This document shows, piece by piece, positions 25,867 through 32,911 of a stretch of DNA of 54,292 bases. The stretch comes from Propionivibrio dicarboxylicus (GTDB lineage: Bacteria > Pseudomonadota > Gammaproteobacteria > Burkholderiales > Rhodocyclaceae). Where the stretch lies: contig CAMDMZ010000031.1 in NCBI GenBank assembly GCA_945902805.1, positions 1-54,292 of the forward strand. The letters are read 5' to 3'. The translations under genes were made by a program, and so were the position numbers. Numbering within the stretch: position 1 is the stretch's first letter; each line of letters starts with the position of its first letter. The notes below the pieces were generated by a model, which saw only the letters and a program-made list of their open reading frames with translations, ran no database searches and was not told the origin of the DNA.

Positions 25867-26700
25867 ATGGGTGTCGGAAAAGTCACACGCTACGGCTTGC
25901 CGTTCTCGAATGTAGTTGCGTCGGGAACCGCAACCAATAACATCACTCCGGGCAAAACGCTGGAGAATTTCAAGCTGAAATTGGGCGGCGGTTCGCTGAC
26001 CAAAGCCATGCTTTCGGCCATCAAAATCAAAGCAAACGGCAAAGTCATCATTGAGGGTACAGGCACACAGCTTGACCGTCTGAATGCCTACCGGGGAGAG
26101 ACAGTAAATGCCGCTTATCTGGATTTGTCGTTTGCAGATTACGCGCTGAATAACGAGTTTGATCGCATGGTGTCGGCCTTCGATACCTCGCTAGGTATCA
26201 GCAACATTACCAGCGAAATCACGATTGCCGGCGCCACCACGCCGTCATTGACGCCGATTTTGGTCGAGTCAGCCGCGCAAAAAGCGCGCGATGGCGCGGC
26301 CGCACCGTTTGCGCCACTCATGTCGAAAGTGCTGTCATATCCGTTCAGCATCGCTACGGGTGGCACGTTGCCGGTAACGGTTCCGTTCGGGCCGCAGAAT
26401 GGCGCCATCATCAAGCGTTTGCATGTGATGCACACAGGCGGTTTTATGACAGGCGCTACCGTCAAAATCGATGGTGTTGTCGTGCATGAGTCGCTGAAAG
26501 CCGAAAACGAGCAGGAACAAGTCCGTTTTGGCCGCGTACCGCAAACCAATACCTACACGATTGATTTCGTCATTGATGGCGACATTCGCAAGGCATTGGA
26601 CACACGCGATGCGCGTTCGCTGGAGTGGCTGTTCGCCTTCAGTGCGGCCGATTCGGGAACCATCCTTGTCGAGTACGTCGACGTTCTGGGCAACCTGTAA
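25867..26700 (+). CDS. major capsid protein, PM2 P2-like double jelly roll
   Basis: 277 aa, close to the 269 aa I recall for PM2 P2. The sequence alternates short beta-strand blocks over two similar halves: GKTLENFKLKLGGGSLTKAM to LDLSFADYALNNEFDRM in half one; FSIATGGTLPVTVPFGPQNG to the C-terminus in half two. The C-terminal block NTYTIDFVIDGDIRKALDT then TILVEYVDVLGNL closely parallels the end of PM2 P2 as I remember it (NTYTIDFMLEGD, then IIVEYMGVW). The protein would form pseudo-hexagonal trimers covering an internal membrane. Position after small membrane genes supports this. Confidence 0.85.
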   Translation: MGVGKVTRYGLPFSNVVASGTATNNITPGKTLENFKLKLGGGSLTKAMLSAIKIKANGKVIIEGTGTQLDRLNAYRGETVNAAYLDLSFADYALNNEFDRMVSAFDTSLGISNITSEITIAGATTPSLTPILVESAAQKARDGAAAPFAPLMSKVLSYPFSIATGGTLPVTVPFGPQNGAIIKRLHVMHTGGFMTGATVKIDGVVVHESLKAENEQEQVRFGRVPQTNTYTIDFVIDGDIRKALDTRDARSLEWLFAFSAADSGTILVEYVDVLGNL

Positions 26701-26714
26701 GCAAGGGGTAAATC

Positions 26715-26963
26715 ATGGCGGCATGGGACGAATGGATTCAGGACGTTGCCGGGACCGTCATTAAGCAAGCCGGGCAGGCAGAGTATGTCTATCCGTATCA
26801 GATTCAAAGCCAGCAGATGCAGCAACTCGGCCAGCTTGGATTTTATACAGAAGGCTATCCGGGCACGGTAGCGCCGGGGCAGTCGCAAGGGTTGGCGGTT
26901 TCGCCATCCTTGTTGCTGCTCGGGGGTGTCTTGCTAGTGGCAATGATGGTGTTGGGTGACTGA
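26715..26963 (+). CDS. small late membrane protein (82 aa)
   Basis: MAAWDEWIQDVAGTVIKQAG, a Gln/Tyr-rich middle (YVYPYQIQSQQMQQLGQLGF), and a C-terminal transmembrane helix (SPSLLLLGGVLLVAMMVLGD). The stop overlaps the next start by one base. A virion membrane protein is inferred from context. Confidence 0.65.
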   Translation: MAAWDEWIQDVAGTVIKQAGQAEYVYPYQIQSQQMQQLGQLGFYTEGYPGTVAPGQSQGLAVSPSLLLLGGVLLVAMMVLGD

Positions 26964-27334
26964 TGGCTCAATTTCTTGATCCTGATGGGGTAGTTGTGCC
27001 GGGAAGTATCGGCAGCGCAGGGGCAAGCATGTTTTCGGGAATTACCGGGGCCGCTTGGCTTGATGCAGGGTCGAAAGTTCTCGGCGCAGCGCTTTCGCCT
27101 ACGCCGGCTGGGCCGTCCAGTGTGGCGGCGCGGTTGGATCAGGCTTTCTCAAGTCCGTTTGATTCGTCAGGCTGGAATGTCAATTTCGGCAGCGGCGCAA
27201 TCAATTCAAACAGGACGCAGGAAGAATCCACGCCGGCAAGCGCCATCACGAAATCGGTTATGGATTGGGTGCCGATGGTGGCGCTCGGCATTGGTGCGGT
27301 GATCCTGTGGAAAACCTTCATCAAAAGCAAATAA
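26963..27334 (+). CDS. late membrane protein with C-terminal anchor (123 aa)
   Basis: A Gly/Ala/Ser-rich extramembrane part begins MAQFLDPDGVVVPGSIGSAG. A single C-terminal helix (DWVPMVALGIGAVILW) with a basic tail KTFIKSK follows. The topology matches tail-anchored internal-membrane proteins of tailless phages. No family recognised. Confidence 0.65.
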   Translation: MAQFLDPDGVVVPGSIGSAGASMFSGITGAAWLDAGSKVLGAALSPTPAGPSSVAARLDQAFSSPFDSSGWNVNFGSGAINSNRTQEESTPASAITKSVMDWVPMVALGIGAVILWKTFIKSK

Positions 27335-27714
27335 GCATCGCGCCGGGGGAATGGGGCGAAGTCGCGGCCGGATTAGTAGCGCCGGCCGTCGATTTTGTCG
27401 ATGATGTTCGGATACAGGTCGAGGCGGGCGCGGCCAAAGTGTTTTTCGTTCTTGATGGGGCGCTAATCATTGGTTGCTTCGTCTTGCGCATTGACCACGA
27501 TAGCCAAGGCGCTGAAGGCGTCATCGTCGCGGCCGGGGGCGCATGCCGGGGCGTTGATCTGGTCGCATCCTGCTTGCCGGCCGTGGAACAGTTGTTCATC
27601 GGGGTGAGTCGCGTTCGAATCCACACGGAACGGCCGGGACTCGAAAAGAAATTGCAGGCACTTGGCTATTTTCGGCGCGAAGTCGTCTATGTGAAAGAGT
27701 TAAAAAATGGGTAA
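27307..27714 (+). CDS. GNAT-fold-like late protein
   Basis: About 135 aa from GTG 27307, overlapping the previous gene; the start is uncertain. The body reads like a small acetyltransferase fold: AKVFFVLDGALIIGCFVLRI (two strands), then HTERPGLEKKLQALGYFRRE near the end, a segment common in phage GNAT proteins. The acetyl-CoA loop (Q/RxxGxG/A) is not obvious, so catalysis is unproven. It overlaps the next gene by eight bases. Confidence 0.55.
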   Translation: MENLHQKQISIAPGEWGEVAAGLVAPAVDFVDDVRIQVEAGAAKVFFVLDGALIIGCFVLRIDHDSQGAEGVIVAAGGACRGVDLVASCLPAVEQLFIGVSRVRIHTERPGLEKKLQALGYFRREVVYVKELKNG

Positions 27715-28318
27715 GTCGTCAAGCTCAAGCGCTAATAGCACGTCAACGCTCAACATGACCAGCCAAACCGATAACCGCCTTGCGGTCGGGGATGGCGGTT
27801 TTGGCGTTACGGGAAGCAACAACGTAGCAACGCTCACCATGATTGATCCGGGCGCGCTCAAAGCCATGGAGTCGGCGCAAGCGGAGCAGCGAAAAGCTAT
27901 GGATGCGTCAATTGCGGCCGCGAATTCACAAGCGGCGGCAGCATCGGCGGCAGCATCGGCGCAGATGGCGGCAGCGCAACAACAACAAGCGCAAGCCGCT
28001 AAAACATCGTCAGATGCATTCGGCTTTGCTACCGGGGCGAATGAGGATGTTTTTTCATTTGCACGTACCACGGACGCATCAAATAAATCATCGTTTTCTG
28101 ATCTGCTATCGACCAGCTTCGATATGTTCGACCGTTCGTATGATGTTCTCGAGAACCTTACGGAAAAGTCGTACACGTCGGCAGCGAACACGCAGGAATT
28201 GACGGCGCAAGCCTATCAAACCGCTACGGCGGAAAAGTCGGGCAGCATCGATAACAAAACCATTGCAATCATTGCGGTCGCGGGCGCTGCGGCGTTCGTG
28301 CTGGCGCGGAAGGGGTAA
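27707..28318 (+). CDS. late tail-anchored coiled-coil protein (203 aa)
   Basis: A Ser/Thr/Asn-rich N-terminus (MGKSSSSSANSTSTLNMTSQ) is followed by a long Ala/Gln helical region (ANSQAAAASAAASAQMAAAQ). A C-terminal transmembrane helix closes it (IAIIAVAGAAAFVLARKG). It could be a membrane-anchored structural protein under the vertices. Unknown family. Confidence 0.65.
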   Translation: MGKSSSSSANSTSTLNMTSQTDNRLAVGDGGFGVTGSNNVATLTMIDPGALKAMESAQAEQRKAMDASIAAANSQAAAASAAASAQMAAAQQQQAQAAKTSSDAFGFATGANEDVFSFARTTDASNKSSFSDLLSTSFDMFDRSYDVLENLTEKSYTSAANTQELTAQAYQTATAEKSGSIDNKTIAIIAVAGAAAFVLARKG

Positions 28319-28320
28319 GC

Positions 28321-28881
28321 ATGTATCAGCGAGTTACGCTCGGCGCCGGGGTGGCGCTGGAATTCCAAGAGGCGGCGGATTTTTTCCGACTACTGGAAAC
28401 CGTCAACGCGGACTTGACGCTGATTTTCTATAGCGCCGGCCGGGAAATCGCCAGAGCAGAAAACGTCGGCGAAGGCTACGCCGAAAGCCTACCGGAAACA
28501 TTCGACAAAATTCGCATGGTCAGCGCAACGGGCGGATTGACTGAGTTCGTCATGCGATTGGGCGGCGAAGTCCGTTATGACAAACCGCCAACAGGCGAAA
28601 TCTCTTTGTCTCAGGGCAGCAGCATTGAAAACAAGGCTGCGGTGTCGGTGGGAACATCGGCAACGGCGTTAGTCGCTGCCAGTGGCACACGAAAGCGGGC
28701 GGTTTTTCACAATGCAGGCACGGCAGATGTATGGGTCGGCGGCGCGGGCATTACCACGGCGAACGGCGCTATCAAGATCACGCCGGGGTCGACATGGGTT
28801 GAAACGGACGGGGCGCCGGCCGCATGGTATGGCGTCAGCGGAACGGCGGCGCAATCGGTGCGAATTCAGGAGCTAACCTAA
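28321..28881 (+). CDS. putative virion vertex/spike protein (186 aa)
   Basis: All-beta in appearance. The N-terminal half (FQEAADFFRLLETVNADLTL) resembles small phage structural beta proteins. The C-terminal half follows a pattern seen in tailed-phage decoration or fibre-associated proteins: VGTSATALVAASGTRKRAVF, then HNAGTADVWVGGAGITTANG, then TPGSTWVE. Position after the membrane proteins suggests a penton or spike base. It abuts the next gene (stop/start overlap). Confidence 0.6.
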   Translation: MYQRVTLGAGVALEFQEAADFFRLLETVNADLTLIFYSAGREIARAENVGEGYAESLPETFDKIRMVSATGGLTEFVMRLGGEVRYDKPPTGEISLSQGSSIENKAAVSVGTSATALVAASGTRKRAVFHNAGTADVWVGGAGITTANGAIKITPGSTWVETDGAPAAWYGVSGTAAQSVRIQELT

Positions 28882-29291
28882 TGTCTGCAATGATCGCAGC
28901 AGAAAACATTAACGCCGCGCGGGCCGCACTCATTGACGGCTTGACGGCCGCGCGGGCCGGCTATCTGGATAGGCTCAACGCGGGCGGGGTGCCTGTCGTT
29001 AAGTCAGTGCAATCAGGATGGGTGCAACCGAATACGGCGGGAACGGCGGGAACAGCGTCAACTGAAGATGCGATATCTAAAGACGTGGCAATTTCGGCGG
29101 TAGTAATCGCAAAGTGCATGGTGTTTGTTGCAGGGACAGGCTATACAGCGGGATCGCCAATGGCCTTTGACAATAATGGAAACTTTGAATACATGGCAAC
29201 AGGAAGATTAACGTCGACCACAAATTTGAGAATTTCATCATGGGGCGGAGCATACAACGGCGGACGCTGGCAAGTCATTGAATTCTGGTGA
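28881..29291 (+). CDS. putative receptor-binding/fibre-like protein (136 aa)
   Basis: From ATG 28881: MSAMIAAENINAARAALIDG is helical, then a Thr/Gly/Asn-rich beta region (TGRLTSTTNLRISSWGGAYN) ends in WQVIEFW. The helix-then-beta layout matches short tail-fibre tips. AT content is locally higher than in neighbours, as often in receptor-binding genes. Function inferred only. Confidence 0.55.
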   Translation: MSAMIAAENINAARAALIDGLTAARAGYLDRLNAGGVPVVKSVQSGWVQPNTAGTAGTASTEDAISKDVAISAVVIAKCMVFVAGTGYTAGSPMAFDNNGNFEYMATGRLTSTTNLRISSWGGAYNGGRWQVIEFW

Positions 29292-29297
29292 TGGAAA

Positions 29298-29630
29298 ATG
29301 AAAACGTACATTCAACTTGATGCAAACGGGGTAGCGGTCGGAATTACAGAGACTGAAGGCGAAATAGATCATCCTTCTTGCATGGAAGTGGCGCCGGATG
29401 CGGCGCAACATCTAGGCAAGAAATGGGATGGGGCGCAATTCATCGCCGTCGCTAGGCCGCGCAAGGATGAAATTAACGAGGAACTCGCGCGCATCGATCA
29501 GAAAGCGGGCATGCCGCGATTGCTGCGTGAAACATTGATCGCCATCGGCGGCGCGGCCGTTCCGGGCATCCTAAAGACGCACGAAAGCAACGCGGCCAGC
29601 TTGCGCGCGGAACTCGCGGCAATCAAGTAA
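29298..29630 (+). CDS. fibre-assembly-like protein (110 aa)
   Basis: MKTYIQLDANGVAVGITETE is followed by KKWDGAQFIAVARPRKDEIN, the W-D-G-x-x-F module seen in phage fibre assembly or tip proteins. A helical C-terminal half follows (ELARIDQKAGMPRLLRETLI). It lies between the fibre-like gene and the lysozyme gene. Confidence 0.55.
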   Translation: MKTYIQLDANGVAVGITETEGEIDHPSCMEVAPDAAQHLGKKWDGAQFIAVARPRKDEINEELARIDQKAGMPRLLRETLIAIGGAAVPGILKTHESNAASLRAELAAIK

Positions 29631-30311
29631 ATGCGCACGTCGATCATTCTCGCGGCGGGTGTGGTCGGGGTCGCGGCCTATGTCGCCAGTCGCCGGCAAG
29701 CGGACGAAGTGAGCTATGAGCCGGATGTATCGGAACCGGAAAGCGACGGCTTTGATTCAGTGCTGTCGGATGCCGCAACAACGGCCATGGAATTTATCGA
29801 TTCGGCCTCGGGGGGTCTTGTGAAAGTGTCTGCCATGCGCACGGTTGCGCCGGGGGTCTTGGGCGATTTAAACGTTCAAGCTATGTTGCGCGTGATCCGG
29901 GCCGGGGAAGGCACGGCGGACGATGGCGGATATCGTCGCCTATTCGGCGGCGGCACGTTCGAATCATTGGCGGACCATCCGCGCATTGTGGTCAGCAAGT
30001 CGGGTTATCGCACCACGGCGGCGGGCGCCTATCAAATGCTGTCGTCCACATGGGATGAAACAAAAGCGGCCATGGGTCTGCGGGACTTCTCGCCGGCCTC
30101 GCAAGATTTGGCGGCTGTCGGTCGCATTGCCGCGCGCGGCGCACTGGCGGACGTAATCGCCGGCCGCTTTGACAAAGCCGTTAAAAAGCTCGGCGGTGAA
30201 TGGGCGAGCTTGCCGGGGTCGCCGTATGGGCAACCCACAATTTCGATTGATCGCGCAAGGTCGATATACGCCATGTCGGGCGGCGCATTTTCTGAAACGC
30301 AAACCGCGTAA
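29631..30311 (+). CDS. membrane-anchored lambda R-type lysozyme (transglycosylase)
   Basis: 226 aa. An N-terminal hydrophobic anchor (SIILAAGVVGVAAYVASRRQ) and an acidic linker lead to a lambda-R-like domain. The domain shows AGEGTADDGGYRRLF with catalytic Glu93 and ADHPRIVVSKSGYRTTAAGA. YQMLSSTWDE, LRDFSPASQDLAAV and WASLPGSPYGQPT then follow. All correspond to the order in lambda endolysin. The anchor suggests a virion-associated or signal-arrest enzyme that opens peptidoglycan during entry or lysis. Confidence 0.87.
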   Translation: MRTSIILAAGVVGVAAYVASRRQADEVSYEPDVSEPESDGFDSVLSDAATTAMEFIDSASGGLVKVSAMRTVAPGVLGDLNVQAMLRVIRAGEGTADDGGYRRLFGGGTFESLADHPRIVVSKSGYRTTAAGAYQMLSSTWDETKAAMGLRDFSPASQDLAAVGRIAARGALADVIAGRFDKAVKKLGGEWASLPGSPYGQPTISIDRARSIYAMSGGAFSETQTA

Positions 30312-30320
30312 GGGGGCACC

Positions 30321-30638
30321 ATGAAACAAAACGAAATGATCATTCTCGCGGTCGCGGGCTTTGTCGCTTGGAACATCATGAAACCGAAGCCGGCCGTCGC
30401 TAAAACCGTGTCGCCGGTATCGGGCAAGACGCTGGACAACTTCATTGACGAGTTATTTACCACAACGGGCACACCGTTCGAAAACGGTTGGCGCTATTAC
30501 GAAAACGGCACGGCCATTGATCCAAGCGGGAATTACTATTTCCAAGGGCAAAAGGTCTATAGCGCGCCATCACGGCCGAATTACTCAAGCTCAACCGATA
30601 TCGGCTTATCGCTAGATAACGGAATGCTTTATGCCTAA
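30321..30638 (+). CDS. late membrane protein (105 aa)
   Basis: One N-terminal hydrophobic helix (MIILAVAGFVAWNIMKPKP) is followed by a Tyr/Asn/Ser-rich soluble part (FENGWRYYENGTAIDPSGNY, YFQGQKVY). It overlaps the next start by eight bases. Likely anchored in virion or host membrane; no family recognised. Confidence 0.62.
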   Translation: MKQNEMIILAVAGFVAWNIMKPKPAVAKTVSPVSGKTLDNFIDELFTTTGTPFENGWRYYENGTAIDPSGNYYFQGQKVYSAPSRPNYSSSTDIGLSLDNGMLYA

Positions 30639-30921
30639 AGTCGCCATTCCTGCGCCGTACATGGCAGCGGCCGCCATCGTCGCCATTGCGGTCGCCTATG
30701 TCGTGCTACGCGGCGCGGCCAAAGCGGGCGCCGAAGTCGGGCGAGCCACCGTCGATTTTGCCGATGGGGTGATTACCGGGGGCGTCGTCGGGGTCGGTGA
30801 GGCGGTCGGGGTACCGGCGACCAATGAAACCGATTGCCAGAAAGCCAAGCGCGAGGGGCGTACATGGGATGCGTCGTTTGCCTGTCCGGCCGGTGACTTC
30901 CTGAAATACGTTTTTTCATGA
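30631..30921 (+). CDS. late membrane protein (96 aa)
   Basis: An N-terminal helix (YMAAAAIVAIAVAYVVLRGA) precedes a Gly/Val-rich middle and a C-terminus with two Cys (TDCQKAKREG, FACPAGDF). These may form a disulfide outside the cytoplasm. It is coupled to both neighbours by overlaps. Unknown function. Confidence 0.6.
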   Translation: MPKVAIPAPYMAAAAIVAIAVAYVVLRGAAKAGAEVGRATVDFADGVITGGVVGVGEAVGVPATNETDCQKAKREGRTWDASFACPAGDFLKYVFS

Positions 30922-31277
30922 GCCGTTTTGCGACTGAATTACGTGTCGAGCATCAAAGCGACGGGAAATGGTGCCTGTTGTCGGATTTGGTCTATGTCTC
31001 GGATTGGGACGGGGCTTTCATCGTGCCAGAGGGCTATCTGACGGACTTTGCCAGCGTACCGCGTTTGCCGGTCGTCTATTGGCTTGCCGGGGATACCGCC
31101 CATGAGGCGGCGGTATTGCATGATTGGCTCTATACCTCGGGACGGGTGCCGCGCGGCAAAGCCGATGCGCTATTCCGCGAAGCCTCGGCCGCGTCGGGTG
31201 TGCCATGGTGGCGGCGCTGGCTCATGTGGGCCGGGGTGCGGGTGGGCGGTTGGTCCGGCTATCAGGGGGCCGCGTGA
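30918..31277 (+). CDS. DUF1353-family protein
   Basis: 119 aa. The DUF1353 pattern is clear: VPEGYLTDFASVPR, then AAVLHDWLYTSG with conserved His-Asp, then RGKADALFREA and WRRWLMWAGVRVGGW. The family occurs beside lysis genes in many phages, and its biochemical role is unsettled (the HD/AD residues suggest a small hydrolase). It overlaps both neighbours by four bases. Confidence 0.88.
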   Translation: MSRFATELRVEHQSDGKWCLLSDLVYVSDWDGAFIVPEGYLTDFASVPRLPVVYWLAGDTAHEAAVLHDWLYTSGRVPRGKADALFREASAASGVPWWRRWLMWAGVRVGGWSGYQGAA

Positions 31278-31462
31278 ATCCGGATTTTCTATTACAGGTC
31301 ATCGTAGCCATTGCCGGCGCGATTGGCGTTTATGGGGCCATCAAGTCGGACTTGACGCGCGCTATCGTATTGGCCGAAATGGCGGTCAAGGATTCCGGGG
31401 CCGCGCACGCGCGAATCTCGGAGCATGTCGAGCAACATCACACGCGGGGGAATCATGAGTAA
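31274..31462 (+). CDS. small holin-like membrane protein (62 aa)
   Basis: From GTG 31274: one transmembrane helix (FLLQVIVAIAGAIGVYGAI) is followed by a charged helix with His-rich end (ISEHVEQHHTRGNHE). A single span with a polar C-terminus next to lysis genes suggests a holin or spanin-like accessory. Not proven. Confidence 0.6.
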   Translation: MNPDFLLQVIVAIAGAIGVYGAIKSDLTRAIVLAEMAVKDSGAAHARISEHVEQHHTRGNHE

Positions 31463-31514
31463 GCAACGCACGCCGCCACGCGGCAAGAACGGCCGATTCA
31501 AGAAACGCAAGTAA
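31455..31514 (+). CDS. 19-aa basic peptide gene
   Basis: MSKQRTPPRGKNGRFKKRK is read from an ATG overlapping the previous gene's end and stops just before the terminator. Nine of 19 residues are Lys or Arg. It is the last gene of the late operon. PRGKNGRF-type ends occur in short phage proteins. A DNA-condensing or RNA-binding role would be speculation. Confidence 0.5.
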   Translation: MSKQRTPPRGKNGRFKKRK

Positions 31515-31533
31515 GCGCCACAAGCGCAACCGG

Positions 31534-31559
31534 AAAGCCCGCCATCGGCGGGCTTTTTT
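31534..31559 (+). terminator. terminator of the prophage late operon
   Basis: AAAGCCCGCC pairs perfectly with GGCGGGCTTT over a three-base loop, followed by further T residues. It ends the rightward late transcript before the convergent leftward cargo genes. Confidence 0.9.
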
Positions 31560-31565
31560 AATGGG

Positions 31566-31931
31566 CTATTTAATGGTGCCGGCAAGCTCGCCGTTTAAGA
31601 TCAGGCGACAAGACATTTCAATTAACCGTTGCGTTAATTGTGTGCGGCTGCACACGGCAACGGCCGGCTTGCCGCGCCATGATCCGGTAACGTCGCCGGA
31701 ACCTGTCGGGCCAAGCTGACCGTGAATGATTTGTTCGCCGTCAGCATAGGCGGTGATGGTGTATTGCTTGCGGCCATCCCAGTTATCGCGCTCAATAGTA
31801 AAGCGGCTGGTGATCGTCGTCGCAGATAGGTCGCCGGGGGCGCGATACATCAATGCGGAATTGTCGCCATAAATGGTCGTGATACCGCAACCGGACACGC
31901 CAGCAACAAGCAAGAAAAGTAGGTTTCTCAT
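31566..31931 (-). CDS. prophage-encoded lipoprotein (121 aa)
   Basis: A signal peptide with lipobox (MRNLLFLLVAGVSGCG) precedes a beta-rich mature part (LSATTITSRFTIERDNWDGR, YTITAYADGEQ) with two later Cys (AVCSR, EMSCR). It is a leftward cargo gene against the late operon. Phage lipoproteins made in the lysogen often change the cell surface, for example by blocking superinfection; that is a possibility here, not shown. It is downstream of the 94-aa gene. Confidence 0.72.
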   Translation of the reverse strand: MRNLLFLLVAGVSGCGITTIYGDNSALMYRAPGDLSATTITSRFTIERDNWDGRKQYTITAYADGEQIIHGQLGPTGSGDVTGSWRGKPAVAVCSRTQLTQRLIEMSCRLILNGELAGTIK

Positions 31932-31946
31932 GGTGGGGTCGAAGGG

Positions 31947-32231
31947 TTAAAGGTCGAAGTGTAAAGCCGGGGGCCAGTCGCCGGCCGCTTTCATGCGCGC
32001 CACTTTGTCGGCCACATGGTAGCCGTGGGCGTAACTGCGGCCTCGGTGCGAATCCGGGTCAATGTGTGGCGTATAGGTCGCCATCCAGAGCGCAATATCA
32101 CCCTGGACAACTTGCGGACACTCGAAACCGGGCAGCGGGAGCGGAATCGGCGCATGCTCGGGCCAGCGGCCGGCGTGAATTTCAGGGCCGATGAGGGCAA
32201 ACTGGATGGCTTTTTGTGTCGGCATTCGCAT
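31947..32231 (-). CDS. prophage hypothetical protein (about 94 aa)
   Basis: The likely start is ATG 32231 (MRMPTQKAIQFALIGPEIHA); the frame is open back to 32363, but the longer N-terminus is atypical. It contains HAGRWPEHAPIPLPLPGFEC and GRSYAHGYHVADKVARMKAA. Family not recognised. In the circular phage it would lie directly downstream of, and codirectional with, the HTH regulator; in the prophage it is separated from that promoter by nearly 12 kb. Confidence 0.55.
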   Translation of the reverse strand: MRMPTQKAIQFALIGPEIHAGRWPEHAPIPLPLPGFECPQVVQGDIALWMATYTPHIDPDSHRGRSYAHGYHVADKVARMKAAGDWPPALHFDL

Positions 32232-32361
32232 GATTTTGCTGTAATCGTTTTGGTGACAGCGTGTAAACAAAACAACTACAACGCGACAGCCGGAACGGGG
32301 GCGAAAAGCGCATGATACGCGCGCCGGAACTGCTGCAAAATCAAGCAACACCATGCCCGGC

Positions 32362-32389
32362 ATTTCGCATAATTCACATTATGTAAACT
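32362..32389. other. attR: dif-like XerC/XerD site, right prophage end
   Basis: XerC-type arm ATTTCGCATAA, spacer TTCACA, XerD-type arm TTATGTAAACT. The right arm is a much better dif half site than that of attL, so it is presumably the host half. Joining the attL left arm and attR right arm gives the ancestral chromosomal dif. Confidence 0.88.
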
Positions 32390-32398
32390 ATTATACAA

Positions 32399-32422
32399 AC
32401 CGGCGTGATGGCCGGTCGTTTT
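32399..32422. terminator. hairpin between attR and slyD
   Basis: ACCGGC pairs with GCCGGT over GTGATG, followed by CGTTTT on the plus strand. On the minus strand it is followed by TTTGTATAA. It sits just after the slyD stop, so it probably terminates slyD and may insulate the prophage cargo genes from slyD transcription. Confidence 0.65.
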
Positions 32423-32911
32423 CTAGTGATGATGATGGCCAGCTGGACCATGTACATGTCCGTGGGTGATCTCTTCCTTGCTGGCTTCGCGTACGTCGGT
32501 GACTGTGCAAGAAAAAATCAGTGCCATTCCTGCCAAGGGATGGTTACCATCAACCACGACCTTGTCGTCAGTTATATCTGTGATCGTGTACAGAGCACCT
32601 TCTTCCTCTTCGTCATCTTCTTCGCCACGCTCGAACTGCATACCGACTTCGATGTTTTCCGGAAATAGATTGCGCTCTTCAATATTGACTAGGTCGGCAT
32701 CGTATTCACCGAACGCATCTTCGGGTTGCAATTTGACCTCTAGCTTGGTGCCGATATCTTGCCCCTGCAACTGCTCTTCGATTCGATCGAAGATGCCGCC
32801 GTAGCCGCCGTGCAAATAGACGATGGGTGCCTGACCGTCATCGACAGCCTTGCCGTCGGAATCGGTGACCTTGTAGTTGAGGGTAACGACTGTATTTCTA
32901 GCGATAAGCAT
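32423..32911 (-). CDS. slyD: FKBP-type peptidyl-prolyl isomerase SlyD
   Basis: 162 aa. The FKBP domain (VTLNYKVTDSDGKAVDDG, then YLHGGYGGIF) carries the insert-in-flap domain (LEVKLQPEDAFGEYD to the NHPLAGMALIFSCTV segment). The tail is His-rich (HGHVHGPAGHHHH), fit for nickel binding. An acidic run (RGEEDDEEEEGA) interrupts the insert. It is 17 bp past the hairpin and overlaps the peroxiredoxin gene by 14 bases, so they are cotranscribed. Confidence 0.94.
   Translation of the reverse strand: MLIARNTVVTLNYKVTDSDGKAVDDGQAPIVYLHGGYGGIFDRIEEQLQGQDIGTKLEVKLQPEDAFGEYDADLVNIEERNLFPENIEVGMQFERGEEDDEEEEGALYTITDITDDKVVVDGNHPLAGMALIFSCTVTDVREASKEEITHGHVHGPAGHHHH

Larger units (their letters stand above)
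20493..32378. mobile_element. PM2-like (corticovirus-type) tailless prophage integrated at dif
   Basis: About 11.9 kb bounded by dif-like sites, with a rightward early module (five tiny coupled genes, HUH Rep, small proteins), a packaging ATPase, a terminator, then a late module: major capsid protein, membrane proteins, putative spikes, lysozyme and a holin-like protein. A leftward HTH regulator lies at one end and two leftward cargo genes at the other. No integrase, terminase, portal or tail gene is present. Size and content match the roughly 10-kb PM2 plan. Host XerCD probably does the integration. Every main frame is open, so it may be functional. Confidence 0.85.

Noticed and set aside
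20493-32378. Inoviral (filamentous) prophage, suggested by dif integration and an HUH Rep
   Set aside because: A 277-aa double-jelly-roll-like capsid protein, a lysozyme and a packaging ATPase without Zot-type features do not fit a filamentous phage.
20493-32378. FLiP-like single-stranded DNA virus
   Set aside because: FLiP shares the capsid fold and a similar Rep, but the clear packaging ATPase favours the double-stranded PM2 plan. It is not fully excluded.
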